Below are positions 28,380 through 38,579 of a DNA stretch of 46,576 nucleotides, piece by piece (position 1 is the first letter of the stretch; each line of letters starts with the position of its first letter). The translations under genes and the position numbers were made by a program. The stretch comes from Prorocentrum cordatum (Eukaryota > Sar > Dinophyceae > Prorocentrales > Prorocentraceae), in the NCBI GenBank assembly GCA_963575745.1, contig CAUYUJ010007473.1, positions 1-46,576 of the forward strand. Reading direction: 5' to 3'. Under the pieces are notes generated by a model. That model was not told where the DNA came from. It did no database searches and worked only from the letters and a program-made list of their open reading frames with translations.

Positions 28380-30010
28380 AGATGATGAGGAGGAGGCGCC
28401 TTCTTGGGGCCTTCTTGTGGCTTCTTGGAGGCCTCCTGGGAGCTTCAGGTAAGCTTCTTGGGGGCCGTTTGAGGGCCTCATGGAGCCTCTTGGGGGCTCT
28501 TGTGGCCTCTTGGGCCGTCTTAGGGGACCGTTGGCCCGTCTGACGCCCATGGGGGTCGCATTGGGGACCCCTCTATGCAGTGTTGGTGCCCTCTTGGAGC
28601 GGTTCACGGCCGTCTTGGGGCCCTTTTGGGAGCCCCATTGGGCGATCGTTGGGTCTTCTTGGCCCGAGTTTGGTCCCTCTTGGGGGTGTCGTGGGTTGTC
28701 TTGGAGCTATCTTGGAAGCCTCTTGGTGGCTTCTTGGGCTGTCTTGGGTGGTCGGAAACCCGAAGAGGTGAGAATCTCGACCAATTTCTAGACACCTAAA
28801 GGCAATTCACCGTTTCGGCCTTCCCAGGCTCTCCAGGAGGGCCCTTGAGAGACCTCTTGGGCTGTTTTGGAGGCTTCTTGCTTTGTCTTGAGGCTGTCTT
28901 GGGACTGAGTCGTCTTGGGCCATCTTGGCGTCATCTTAGTTGCCTTGAAAAGCAGTCCTGGAGGCCATGATGCTCCCAACAGTGCTGTATTATGACAGAT
29001 CAAGAGGCCCCCCAAGACAGTCTAACAGGTCTCCAACAGGCGCTCCAGGAGAGCCCGAGGAGGCCAACACCATTGATTAGGTTCTTGAAGGACCGCTGGC
29101 AGCCAACGACAGCCCACGACCGTCCAAGACAGCCCGAGTTTCTGGAATGTGTGGGTTTCCGACAGACCAAGTCAGCCCCAGAGGCCCTCTGGGCTGTTTT
29201 GTTGCTCCCTTGGAGTGCCTCAAGGCCTTCCTGGGGCCCTCTTTGGAAGCCCCTCGGGCGGTGTTTGGGTCCTCCTGGGCCGACTTGAGGCCATCATGGG
29301 GGCTCCTTGGGCTGTCTCGGAGCGAACGTGGAGGCCTCCTCTTGGAAGCCCTTGGGCCAATGGTCGGTCGGGAACCCGAGCAGGCGAGAACCTCAACATC
29401 GGTTGAAACACCTAGAGGCGATCAATGGTTTTGCCCCCCTTGGGCTTTCCAGGAAGGCCTCTTGGAGCTCTCTCGAGCCGTCTTGGGTGACCCCTTGGGC
29501 CATCTGGAGGCCCTCTTGGGCCATCTTGAGCCGTTTTGTTGTCGTCTTGGCTGTCTTGGAAGCCGTCTTGGAGGCCACCCTGGCCGTCTGGAGGCCGAAA
29601 AGACCACCAGAAATCAATGTCACCAAGCCCGTTTTTTACGGGCGCGCGCCCTCTCTTGGCTCCCTTTGGGGCCGTTTTGGAGCCCTCTAGGGGCGTCTTG
29701 GGGGCCTGTTGGGCCGTCTCGGGGCGCTCTTAGGCCATCTCGGGGCCCTCTTGGAGGGAGGCTGGTTGGACCGTCTTGGAGCGCTGGGAAGCCGAAAAGG
29801 CGAGAACGCCCAAATCCTCCAACAGCTAAAGGACATTGGTGATGTTTGCCTCTCGAGGCCTTCTTTGGAGGACTCTTGGAGGCCCCTTTCGGCGTCTTGG
29901 AGGCCATTTTGGCCATCTTGAGGCCATCTTGGGCGTCTTTGGCCGATCTTTGGGCGTCTCGGGGCCCTCTTGTACCGTTTCTGGTGCCTCGTGGGGCTCT
30001 CTTGGCCCGC
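28380..30010. repeat. Long TCTTGGGCCGTCTTGG degenerate minisatellite with larger duplicated modules
   Basis: A 1.6-kb tract of GGCC(N)TCTTGG variants. A 65-70-bp non-repetitive module recurs within it: GGTCGGAAACCCGAAGAGGT near 28750, GGTCGGGAACCCGAGCAGGC near 29364 and GGGAAGCCGAAAAGGCGAGA near 29786, each followed by GAGAA..C, a CAACA/CCAAT stretch, CC/GCTA(A/G)AGG and a GTTT(C/T)G-like end. This suggests duplication of 400-600-bp blocks. No gene. Confidence 0.75.
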
Positions 30011-30840
30011 CTTGGGGCCCTCTTAGACACGAACAAGTCACGCGCCACCACTTGGCAAAGCCCAGGGGGCACGCGGGCAACCCCAGGGGGCACGCCAGGA
30101 ATCCCCTTAAATTTCTGAGTTTGGGGTCGGGACCTCTGAACTGTTCTTCTGGACTGTGGACTGAGGCTCCAGGGATTAGGCAAACGGCCCAGGACACGCC
30201 CATGCCCGATGGTTTCTTTTGTTGTTGTTGTTTGTGCGTGCGCGTGTACACTATATATGTATATTTACATATATGCACACACATTATACTGACATCATTG
30301 TTGTCGCATTACAGATGCTCCCCCCTATGCCTCCTCCATTCACCCCCCTTCCCGCCTGGCTCCTGGCGGCGGGGATGCAGAGGTCCTGAGCTTCCACAAG
30401 TGCCAGCTGCTGCAGGCCTCGCTTCGCCGCGGGCGAGGGCCAACACTCCAACCGGGGCCCACGCCCGCGCTGCGCGGGCGCCTGGTCCCCCCCCCCTCCC
30501 GGGAGGGATGCGGGGAGGAGGCCGCGGAGGAGGGCGGGGGAGGCGAGGGTGCGGGGGGGGGGCGGTGCTGAGGAGGGAAAGGATCCCAGCACCGTTGCCC
30601 TTGCCTCGCTTTCGCCCTTTTGGGCCTCTTGGTTGGCCGTCGTGGCGACCGCTTCAGTCCCACTGGAGTTTTGGTTTGGAGCGCATCCCAGGAGAGGTCC
30701 AGGAAGTAACGGTGCCGGTACTTTTTTGTTTCCACAACAGGGTCGAGGAACAAAGGGGGAGGAGGTGGTAGGACGTGGCCTTGCGATTGGGTGAGGAGCA
30801 TCGCCGCATGTCCTTCAGTCAGGTGTTATCGTTACTGCAG
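30011..30840. other. Gene-free DNA
   Basis: Includes a short ATATGTATATTTACATATATG palindromic AT patch near 30254 and G/C homopolymers at 30487 and 30552. No supported gene. Confidence 0.5.
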
Positions 30841-30843
30841 ACG

Positions 30844-30854
30844 TTTGGCTCAAG
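30844..30854 (+). other. Partial spliced-leader relict (3' 11 bases)
   Basis: TTTGGCTCAAG equals the last 11 bases of the dinoflagellate spliced leader and lies 50 bases before the ATG at 30905, a plausible 5' UTR length. Upstream bases match only weakly, so it is a truncated or eroded relict, or chance. Confidence 0.5.
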
Positions 30855-30904
30855 CATTCAACCGTGGTGCAGTTAGTGAAGCACAGAGTGCTTGATCATG
30901 TTCC

Positions 30905-31883
30905 ATGCAATTCCCCATCGAGTATTTGCATGGTAGCGGGGCGGGGTTATTGGCAGCCGCAGCAGCAACGACAGCAACACCCGCTCATCCAGGAAACCCG
31001 CTCCCAGAGTTAAGCACGCTTCAGGAGCGAGACCGATGGTTTAACCTAAACAGGTTGAGGTTCGGTGCTCTATTTGAAGCGGCGTCCTATTGGGGTGACC
31101 ACATGTACGCGAAGCCGACATTGAGAGCCAACCGTGAGGTAATGAAAGGGGTTTGTGAGAGATATCCCGAAACGGGAGCCAGGGCTGTCGGACTGTTATT
31201 GATGATTCCGAAAGCGAGCTCTTTTCTCCTCAGCATCGTGAGCAGCAGCATGTACGTAGGAGAAAAAGAAGAAACTGATACACTTCAGTCAGCAAGCGAG
31301 AACCTGAAGAAACAAGCGAATGTACAGAAACAAAACACGATGGAACAGGTCACGGGGATAGCCGAATCAATAGCGGAAACAAAAACAGGTTGGGAGGACA
31401 TGGAGACACACATAAAGACACGCCTGTTACCGAATATAAAGCCACGCGGCAACTCAAACAAACCATTTATGACCGAACAATTTCCCGCGAATGGAACAAA
31501 CAACTATTGAACGCAATGGCGCATGTGAACCCACAATGCCAGCAGGCTTCAATTAACATCGGCGGCAAGCTGGGGACTATGGGCGCGGTCCTTCAGCATA
31601 AAGGTGACGATCGCATGCTTAAGATTTTCAACGGCCGGTTAACAGCATCAGTATATGCGAAAGCTACTATCGCGAAACAGCACGAAACCGACGACACGTG
31701 GGAATTTGACATCACTGAAGAATTGGTAGACAAGTTAGACGCAGACATGTGATGCATCCGGGATGACGAGCTGGAGGAAGTAGAGAAACAGCAGGCAAGC
31801 ACATCGGGCTCAGGGAATTCGTTGGGTCACCGACGTTCCAGAACATATGCACCTCTCACTCCGCGGTTGCCAGGGTACGATGC

Positions 31884-31951
<68 letters not shown>

Positions 31952-31959
31952 CTGTCTAG
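30905..31959 (+). pseudogene. Unrecognised retrogene-like ORF, frameshifted, with in-frame TGA and poly-Asp tail
   Basis: ATG 30905 opens MQFPIEYLHGSGAGLLAAAA and runs with good coding texture (LQERDRWFNLNRLRFGALFE, MYAKPTLRANREVMKGVCER, a hydrophobic AVGLLLMIPKASSFLLSIVS stretch that may be a membrane helix, then Lys/Gln/Glu-rich). At about 31390-31420 the better frame changes to one reading TEYKATRQLKQTIYDRTISR, INIGGKLGTMGAVLQHKGDD and DTWEFDITEELVDKLDADM. TGA at 31750-31752 interrupts it, yet the same frame stays open with RDDELEEVEKQQASTSGSGN and a run of Asp from a GAT repeat to TAG at 31957-31959. GC content and A-ending codon use are visibly lower and different from the rest of the window, hinting at foreign or recent origin. 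I do not recognise the family. The upstream leader relict suggests retroposition. Confidence 0.5.
31878..31950. repeat. (GAT)n microsatellite
   Basis: About 23 perfect GAT units, in frame with the preceding ORF as poly-Asp. Confidence 0.95.
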
Positions 31960-33155
31960 TGGTTGTCCAATCGCACCGATTGGGGGTTGCGAGGGCGATC
32001 GCGGCGGGGTGGGTAGAGACAGGCATCCAGGGCAAAGGTAATGTATGCAAAGGGACCCCCGTGCTACGGGCGCCGTCATGCCGGACACATTGTTGCGAAC
32101 AGCCTGAAAGGAGGAGGGAAGGGCAGCACAATGAAGAGCGGGGGCAAATTTGGACATATTACGCATGGGCAGTATATTTTATGGGAGAGCCAGGGCAAGG
32201 GCGGAGGTTGCCTCGGCCCGGGGGGCAGGGGGCGTTGGAGCTGGACCAAAGGAGGGCGCGTGCCCGCGAGCGATCGCGAGCGCTGCGAAAGTGGAACACA
32301 GGGCGCGCGGCGGCGCGGCGTAGTGGGAACACGAACCAATGAAGTAGAACAGCACAAGGAAACAAAACCCGAGTAACAGAGCCCCAAGGGATCGAGCGGA
32401 ATTCGAGTTGTCTCATTCGGTCAGCCGATGCCAGGATGTCACGGAGTAGATCCCCCCAGCGTCCCGTTTGGATTAGGCTGGCCGCGATAGGTAAATGATC
32501 CGCCGGATGGAGAGATTAGCTTGGGCGCCGCGCAAAAATTGCGACGGCGGCCCAGGTGGCCCCGCCGCTCCAACTGGCAGACGAGAGTCCAACGAAGCCT
32601 TCGGGCTGGGAGAAGCTGGCGACAGAAGTGCGCCGAGGTGCAGCTGGTGGAGGCGCCTGGGCCAATCCTGAAGGTGGCGGCGGTTGCTCTGGTCTCCGGT
32701 GCCTTCGACATTTGTGGCCGCCAAATGCGGGTGCCAATTTGCCAGTTGCTCCAAATGTGGCCTCGCGAGCGGGCATGCGCTGCGGCGCCGCCAACGGCGC
32801 CGCCATCCGGAGTTTTGGCCAGAGGGCGATAGTTTGGAATGACGAGCAAGGGGCCCGAGTGAGCGCGCCCATTCAAGTTGCCGGCGTGAAGGAGTGGCTG
32901 GGGCCAGCGAGCGAAATGGCGGCGGCTGGGGGCGCGATCGCGCGCGGCCGGGATGAGGCTGGGCGGCCGCGCAGTTAGTTCTTTGGGGCACGAATCACCC
33001 TGCCAAAGGAGGGCGGCGCGCGAGAGGGGAGGGGGGGGGGGCGCGCTCCGCGTCGACATTGGTGCGCCTGCTGGAACGCGGCGAACGGGGAGCTCGTGGG
33101 CGGCGGGGGAAGTCGGGCCGGGATTTTCTGAGGAGGGGACTTCTAAAGGGGGGAC
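31960..33155. other. Gene-free GC-rich DNA
   Basis: Repeated NGCGCC, GCCAATTTGCCAGTTGCTCC and GGCGGCGGC textures. ORFs up to 250 codons on the minus strand overlap one another in several frames and lack motifs. No gene supported. Confidence 0.45.
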
Positions 33156-33347
33156 TTGCTCCGTGGGGCACCCCGAAGCCCGCGGGCCCAAACCGGAGAT
33201 TCGCTATATTTGGGGGTAGATGATGCAGGAGATGAGGGAGACGGGGTCGCCGAGTTATGCGAAGTGGAAGATGCATTCGCCGCGGGAGAAGCCGCGCTGC
33301 CCGAGGGGGCGCGCGGCGCATCGAGGCGGGGCAAGCGGGGGGGTTAG
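33156..33347 (+). other. Acidic exon-like ORF
   Basis: Reads LYLGVDDAGDEGDGVAELCE then VEDAFAAGEAALPEGARG before a basic end and stop. The composition is protein-like, but there is no homolog I recognise and no clear splice sites. Confidence 0.2.
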
Positions 33348-33601
33348 GCCCCCGACACAACGCTTTCGCATAGCTGCAGCTGGCGCCCCCCGCCGCGTTA
33401 TATGCGGCGCGACGAGGAGGGGCGCCCGCCGCGAGAGCGCGGGCCGCGCGCGGGGGCGCCCATCACGCCCGCATTGCGTGCGTTCGAAGGAAGGCTGGGC
33501 GAGCGCAAGGAGGACGATCGGGCGCGCGCGCTCCGATCCACGCGCTCCCGACGCGCCGAGCGCCAGATTGACTTTGGCAGCATTCATTGAGCTAGAGCGA
33601 C

Positions 33602-33727
33602 ATGGCCGACCTGGCATCGCGCGCGGGCCGCGGGGCAGGTATTTTCAAAAGCGACTGTGCGCCTGCGATGATTGATTGCATTAAAGAGTGCTGTGAGAGG
33701 GTTTGCGACGAGAGCCTGGGTGCAGAG
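33602..33727 (+). CDS. Possible first coding exon with GTGAGC donor
   Basis: ATG 33602 gives MADLASRAGRGAGIFKSDCA then PAMIDCIKECCERVCDESLG; 42 codons end exactly at AG|GTGAGC (donor 33728). Cys-rich. Beyond the donor the frame turns Arg/Gly-rich like the surrounding DNA, which supports a boundary. No matching second exon was found; the acidic ORF at 34797-34994 (DLEEGGEDEEMAPPPGAASS) is one candidate. Confidence 0.3.
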
Positions 33728-35000
33728 GTGAGCCCGGCTGGGCGCCCCGGGCCGCGGACGGAATGGACGGGGCAGGTAGAATTGCAGGGTCGCGCGAGAA
33801 CGATGAGAAATGCGCTGGGGGGCGACCGCGAAACAAATAGTCGCGGCAAGTATTTCCCGGGTTCGCGGCGCGTCCGTCCTCGGCCGCGCGCAAATTCGCG
33901 GTCGGAACTGACGGCGAGGCCGATCGCGAGGGGTGCGCGGGGGGAGGGGCGTGCGCCCCGCCGCTGCGGCACATTTTTAGGAGTGCATCATGCGCCGCGA
34001 GGCGCGATGTGATCGGGGCAATGGGCAGTTAGGGGGCAGGTGGGTAGGTGGGGTGCTCGTCGGAGGTGGCGAAGCCGATCGGGGGGCCGTCGTCGGCCGG
34101 CCGCAGCGAGCCTCTAAATCCAAGGAAAACCATGGCGAAAAAGGGGCGGGGAAGAGAGATGGGACATCGGCGAGGTGACCATCGCTCAGGGGTTACCCTG
34201 GCAGCCCGACCGGGGCGCGACAGGGTGTGAGGTGGAAGCAGGGGCCGCTGCCCCTTGCGCGAAACCTCCTGACGGTGACGATCGCGTAGATACCAAGCCT
34301 TCGCTGCACGGAGGATCGCAGGTGAAGGGCTGGGCACTTGGCCGCGGGGCCCGCGCCGGGGCGCCGCGGGCGCGAGGCCCTTGCCAGGGGGGCGCGGCGC
34401 ATGGGCCGCGCAATGCTGGTTGTTGAATAGCTAAAAACACTGGGGCGACCCGAACATTTTGGAGAAGGTTAGCGGCGGCGCGCTTGCGGCAGGGGCCGCG
34501 AGGTCACGTGCAGACTGGCGTCGGGCCCAGGATCGAACTTCAGGTCATGGATCTCAGCGCCGCGTGCACCATCGGGGGCCTCGCAGCCGTCGGGCAGCGC
34601 AGGGCGCCGCGAACCCAGCCATGCGCGCCAGACGCATTCCCGCCAGTTAATGCTCGGGAAAAAAAACAGGCCAAGTGGGGCAGCGGGCGCGCGGGTCGAG
34701 ACGTCGCCGCAGACGCGGGCGGAGCCGCGGAAATCTGCCATGAATGGAGAAACGCAGGGGGGCGGAAGTTAGGGAACGTCGATTGGGCGGGCCGATTTGG
34801 ATCTAGAAGAGGGGGGCGAAGACGAGGAAATGGCCCCTCCGCCCGGCGCCGCCTCTTCCGCTACGTCAGGGGTTAGTTGGGGGCCCTGGGGCGTGAGTGG
34901 AGAGATCCACCATGGGGGCTTGCCAGCGGGCGAAGCAGTCGCCATTCAATCTGGCGAGGAGATGACCAGTGATATTGCACACGGGCTCCCGTAATGATCA
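33728..35000. other. GC-rich DNA, mostly without gene signal
   Basis: Includes the acidic ORF 34797-34994 (LEEGGEDEEMAPPPGAASSA ... GEEMTSDIAHGLP), which has a protein-like texture but no motif. Nothing else supported. Confidence 0.4.
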
Positions 35001-35057
35001 TCAGCGGAAGCATCTGCAGGTGGATCGTGAACCGCGCAACGAGCATGCCCCGCGAGG

Positions 35058-35503
35058 TTGACGAGATCGGGCGGGGGGTGGGGCGACGCGGAAATTGCCA
35101 GCATGTGGTCGGCACGCGTCTCGGAAACTTTCTCGCTTCTCAGTGCAGTACGTGTGGCAGAAACAGTGGGGCTCGTTCCCGGATTTGTTGTGGACGCGAC
35201 TACCTGCGATGAGCACGGCGTGCCATGGGGTTCCAGAAAGGGAACCCGGAGGGAAAAGCGGGGCATACTGTTCAACACAAGTTAACTATCGTGTTGGCCA
35301 TGGGCCCCGTGCGTTCGGCCTTCAACAGTCTGCAGGCATGCGCCGCCAATCGGTTTGGAAACGGAGCGAGGAGAGATCCTGACCAGTGGGCTGATTTCGG
35401 GCACGCGGATGTTTGCGCCTGCGTGTGTGATATGTGCCAGTATGACATTCAAGAAGAAGGCAAGCGGGGAGAGTGGGGAGCGAAAAGCCGACGCGATTCA
35501 TGA
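35058..35503 (+). pseudogene. Fragment of a dinoflagellate retroelement-associated protein family, frameshifted
   Basis: The first frame reads MWSARVSETFSLLSAVRVAE then TVGLVPGFVVDATTCDEHGVPW. At about 35224 the frame changes and continues GFQKGNPEGKAG, LTIVLAMGPVRSAFNSLQ, ARRDPDQWADFGHADV and VCDMCQYDIQEEGKRGEWG. From memory, PGFALDVT..DEHGRPWDF..., a PMRSAFS-like motif and CQYG... occur in that order in an abundant dinoflagellate family annotated within retroelement polyproteins. The order here fits, with sequence shortened between motifs. This is a remnant; which element class it belongs to is uncertain. Confidence 0.5.
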
Positions 35504-36519
35504 CGACCGTTGGTGACACGGGAATTTGTTGAGCCTGGAGAGCAAGGGGCATCGCCGACATTTGGAGTTAACGGGTGGGGGCCGATCGAATAGGCCAGAA
35601 ATCTGCCCTTGCAACATGTGTTGTGCCACTAATGCCCAGTTCGCGCGGCGAATGAAGCAGGATGAGAGGGGGTGCTCTCGCGGGGCAGTTGGTGCAAGAT
35701 CAGCGCATCATGACGCGGCGGTATGTTTCATCGTGGGATCATGAAGGGGGGCGCCTACTGACGCGCCCAGTCTGCTTCAATCGGATTTGCGATTAATCGG
35801 CGAGGGTGCGGCAGAAACTGCGACGAGTGGCAAGGCGGTTTGCGCTCGGGTAGCTGAAGTTCCTGCGTCTTCTCGCCCGTTGCCATCGATTTTGTGCCGA
35901 GCTCTTTCGCCGGGCGCCGCGGCGCTGCGACGCGTCGTCGTCTATGCTGGGGATCTCCCCCTCCCGGCGCATCGCGCTTCATCCCGCCATTTCTCCCTCG
36001 CCCTCATCCTGCTCGTCTGCGCCCCCCGCTGGCAACTCGCCCCGCCTCCCCATCTTCCTTGTCTTCCTTCCCCCGCGGGCGGTTCTCCGCGCGGGGCTGG
36101 GTGGGCTGGTTGGTCTGGCGGCCCGAGGGGTCGCCCCCGTCCTGCTGGTTTCGGCCGTCATTCAGTGCGTGGGATGGCTTAGATTTGTCTGGGTGTCGGG
36201 GTGACTTCTGCCTCCGGTGGTTGGGCTGGCGCGACGGGCCCTGGCTGCTTTCCGTGGCCCGACCGGTTAAGTGCCGTTGGCCCCGATGGCCAGGCAGCGA
36301 CGGATGGCTCTGCCCGCGAGGGTGGCCGGGCGGGCTCGCCTGCACGCCCCCTTTGGTCGACTGGGCCCGCCGCGGTCGCCTCGGCAACTTCCCGTTCCCA
36401 TTCGACGCGCGTTCAGTCAACGACGCTTGGGCCGGGGGTCTGGGCGCCCTTGGGCCGACGTTTCAACGTGAGAAAGAGCTAACTTCAAAAGTGGGAAGGC
36501 CTTGTTTCAAGTCGCCCAA
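35504..36519. other. Sequence upstream of LINE-2
   Basis: About 1 kb, GC-rich with C-rich runs after 35900. The ORF 36201-36482 (TGPGCFPWPDRLSAVGPDGQ ... RRFNVRKS) may be an N-terminal extension of ORF1 or only leader DNA. No spliced-leader relict is visible here, unlike LINE-1. Confidence 0.35.
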
Positions 36520-36954
36520 ATGGCGGTCGAGCCGCCCGACTTCGCCACCATGTCCGCCGAGGGGCTCGCGACCTGGGCCCGCGAGCGCAACGCGCCGCCA
36601 GGCCTGTGGGGGGCCGTGAAACGCACGCCATTATTCAACGCGCGGAAGATGGCGATGGCAGTGATGCTGGCAGTCAGTGATGCAGGTGGCAGTGATGTAG
36701 GAGCTGGTGATGACGGGCTTCGCGCACTTCGGAAGCGTGGCCAGGGGCGGGCTCTCAGTGCTAAGGATCAGGGTCGGTTGGGGCCTCTCATCCTCGCCCG
36801 CGCGAAGAACCGTGCCGCCATGCGCCTGCGCGCCGCCAAGTGTCATATCAATGTGCAGTTCGTCGAATTGCTGAAGGAGGCCGTGTCTGTGCCCGTGCCA
36901 GGAGGGCAGCCTCTTTGGCATTGTTTCATTCGCGTGTGCCATGCCTGGCCGTGA
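36520..36954 (+). CDS. LINE-2 ORF1-like or N-terminal segment
   Basis: ATG 36520 (MAVEPPDFATMSAEGLATWA) runs 144 codons to TGA at 36954, overlapping the next frame by 14 bases. The middle is basic and helical (KDQGRLGPLILARAKNRAAM, RLRAAKCHINVQFVELLKEA). No zinc knuckle is seen. The overlap with the endonuclease frame suggests a frameshift rather than a separate gene. Confidence 0.4.
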   Translation: MAVEPPDFATMSAEGLATWARERNAPPGLWGAVKRTPLFNARKMAMAVMLAVSDAGGSDVGAGDDGLRALRKRGQGRALSAKDQGRLGPLILARAKNRAAMRLRAAKCHINVQFVELLKEAVSVPVPGGQPLWHCFIRVCHAWP

Positions 36955-38050
36955 TCGTCTTTCCCCCCATTACGCTACTGATCAGCGTGGGAGAGGTGTC
37001 CAGCTGGTGTATGGTAACATCGCGTCGTGGTCGAAAGTTGCCAAGGACTTTGCGCCCCGGGTCAGAGCCCAGTCTGACGCCTTCATGTTTTGTGAGCACC
37101 GATTGCAGCGGCAAGCCTTGCCTGCTGCTAAGCGCGAGATGGCCGCTATGGGCTTGAGGCCGCATCTGCAGGCAGGCGTTCCAACGTGGGTGGTTGGGGC
37201 GCGCGGGTGAGTCGGGGTGGCAGTCAGTAGGAGCCTGTACTTTAGACGTTTTCTGGCCCATGTGGGCGACGTTGCCGATGTCGGGTCGGGGCCTGGTTGG
37301 ATGTTTCTTGAGTTGAAAACTCAGCAGGCTGTCCTAGCTGTTGGAGTTTGCTATTTTGTCTCGCGCCTGGGGGTCGCGGGGGGGAACCTGTCCAAAATGC
37401 GGGGTATCGCCGAGTTCGTGCGCGCCGTCGGGGTTCCCTGGATTTTTTCTTTCAAAAAAAAAACAATGTGGCAACTCTGTGGCTCTCTGGGTTTCCGCAG
37501 TCGGCTCATGCTAGAAGTATTGGCGCCCGTGGGGATTGTTTTTGCATGTTCGCAGGGGTCTGGCACGATGCTAGAGCATGTGTTGGTCTCGCAGGTTTTG
37601 GCTCTCTTCGTGCATACTCTTGTTTGCGAGCCTTCACCGTTCAGAACCCATCGGTGTCTCATGGTCCGGCTGGCCCATCCTCTGTTAGTCCAGAAGTTGT
37701 GCCGTCGCATGCGTCCACCAGATATCCCAGTTCGTTGCGGGCCTGATCTTCCTCGGCGCCGTGACCTCCTGCAAGAGGAGGGCTCGGCCGAGGGCGGTCT
37801 GGAGACGGAGCGCCCCGTGCAGTTGGTGTACCTCATTCCGCGCACTGCGGAGCACCTGGATGAGCAGGTGTATGCGCAGTTTTTCTTGTGTCGGCGTGCT
37901 ACCGAGCGCATGTTCCTCTCTCGTGCCTGCGATGCTATGCGCGGTGATGAAGGGGGGTCTGGAGGGGGAGCTGCTGCGCTTCAGCTTGTCGCGTCGACCA
38001 TCGCACGCAGGGGGTGGGGGGGGGGGTGGGGGCGGCATATCGTGATCTGA
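36941..38050 (+). CDS. LINE-2 endonuclease (EEP-type) domain, inactivated
   Basis: Reads VQLVYGNIASWSKVAKDFAP (N-terminal strand with Asn), DAFMFCEHRLQ (the catalytic Glu of the QEHR-type motif) and MAAMGLRPHLQ. An in-frame TGA at 37208-37210 follows VVGARG. The same frame then reads GVAVSRSLYF, LKTQQAVLAVGVCYF, MRGIAEFVRAVGVPWIFSFK, where GDFN is expected but an A-run-encoded Lys stretch (about 37455-37465) replaces it, then GSGTMLEHVLVSQVLALF. The missing GDFN motif plus the stop imply loss of nicking activity. The A homopolymer is also a likely assembly error site. Confidence 0.6.
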
Positions 38051-38186
38051 CACTTGCCTTTTGGTCGCGATTCTCTGCTAGGCTGAGCCGCGTCAACGGC
38101 TTGATCATGGACGTGGTCTCTCGGGCTGGCGAGTAGTTTCGCCCGTCTTGCCAGCTGCGCAGCCTGTCCCATGGTGAGCCAATCGC

Positions 38187-38432
38187 GTGTCCTATCAGGC
38201 CTTGGCTGATCTGGAGGAGGTCGATCGCCTCGTAGAGATCGCCCCTGAGGTTTCGAAGCGGGCTTGGCATGGAGCTAAGGCGGCTGCGTGGAAAGACCTC
38301 AAGGACAGGGCCATCCGCGCAATATCTCGCGGGGCTAAAGGGGTTCGCGCATGGCTGAAACGTGGCGATGTAACTGTGGTTGGGTTTTTGTTTGGGCCCT
38401 TGGGGGTGCGATGCAATTGCCGCGAGAAATGA
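38187..38432 (+). CDS. LINE-2 linker segment
   Basis: Reads MSYQALADLEEVDRLVEIAP and RAWHGAKAAAWKDLKDRAIR AISRGAKGVRAWL, an amphipathic basic linker as found between endonuclease and RT in dinoflagellate LINEs. The frame ends in a G homopolymer region (about 38456-38473). Confidence 0.45.
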   Translation: MSYQALADLEEVDRLVEIAPEVSKRAWHGAKAAAWKDLKDRAIRAISRGAKGVRAWLKRGDVTVVGFLFGPLGVRCNCREK

Positions 38433-38579
38433 TGGATTATCGGGCTCAGTTGTGGGGTGGGGGGGGGGGGGGGGGCTTCTGGCATGTCTCTCGAGGAGGT
38501 CGCGGGGCTGGGTAGCGCCATGTCTGACTTCCGCGGCGTCGCGTTGGAGGCCGCCCAAGAGCCCCCCCTCCCCCATCGC

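Noticed and set aside
29905-29916. GGCCATTTTGGCC resembling the middle of the spliced leader
   Set aside because: It lies inside the TCTTGG repeat tract, where GGCCNTNTTGGCC variants are frequent.
31750-31752. TGA as selenocysteine or reassigned codon
   Set aside because: No SECIS-like structure sought or seen, and a nearby frame change makes a pseudogene simpler.
32439-33191. 250-codon minus-strand ORF
   Set aside because: Overlaps three other open frames in GC-rich DNA, Pro/Arg/Ala-rich, no recognisable motif.
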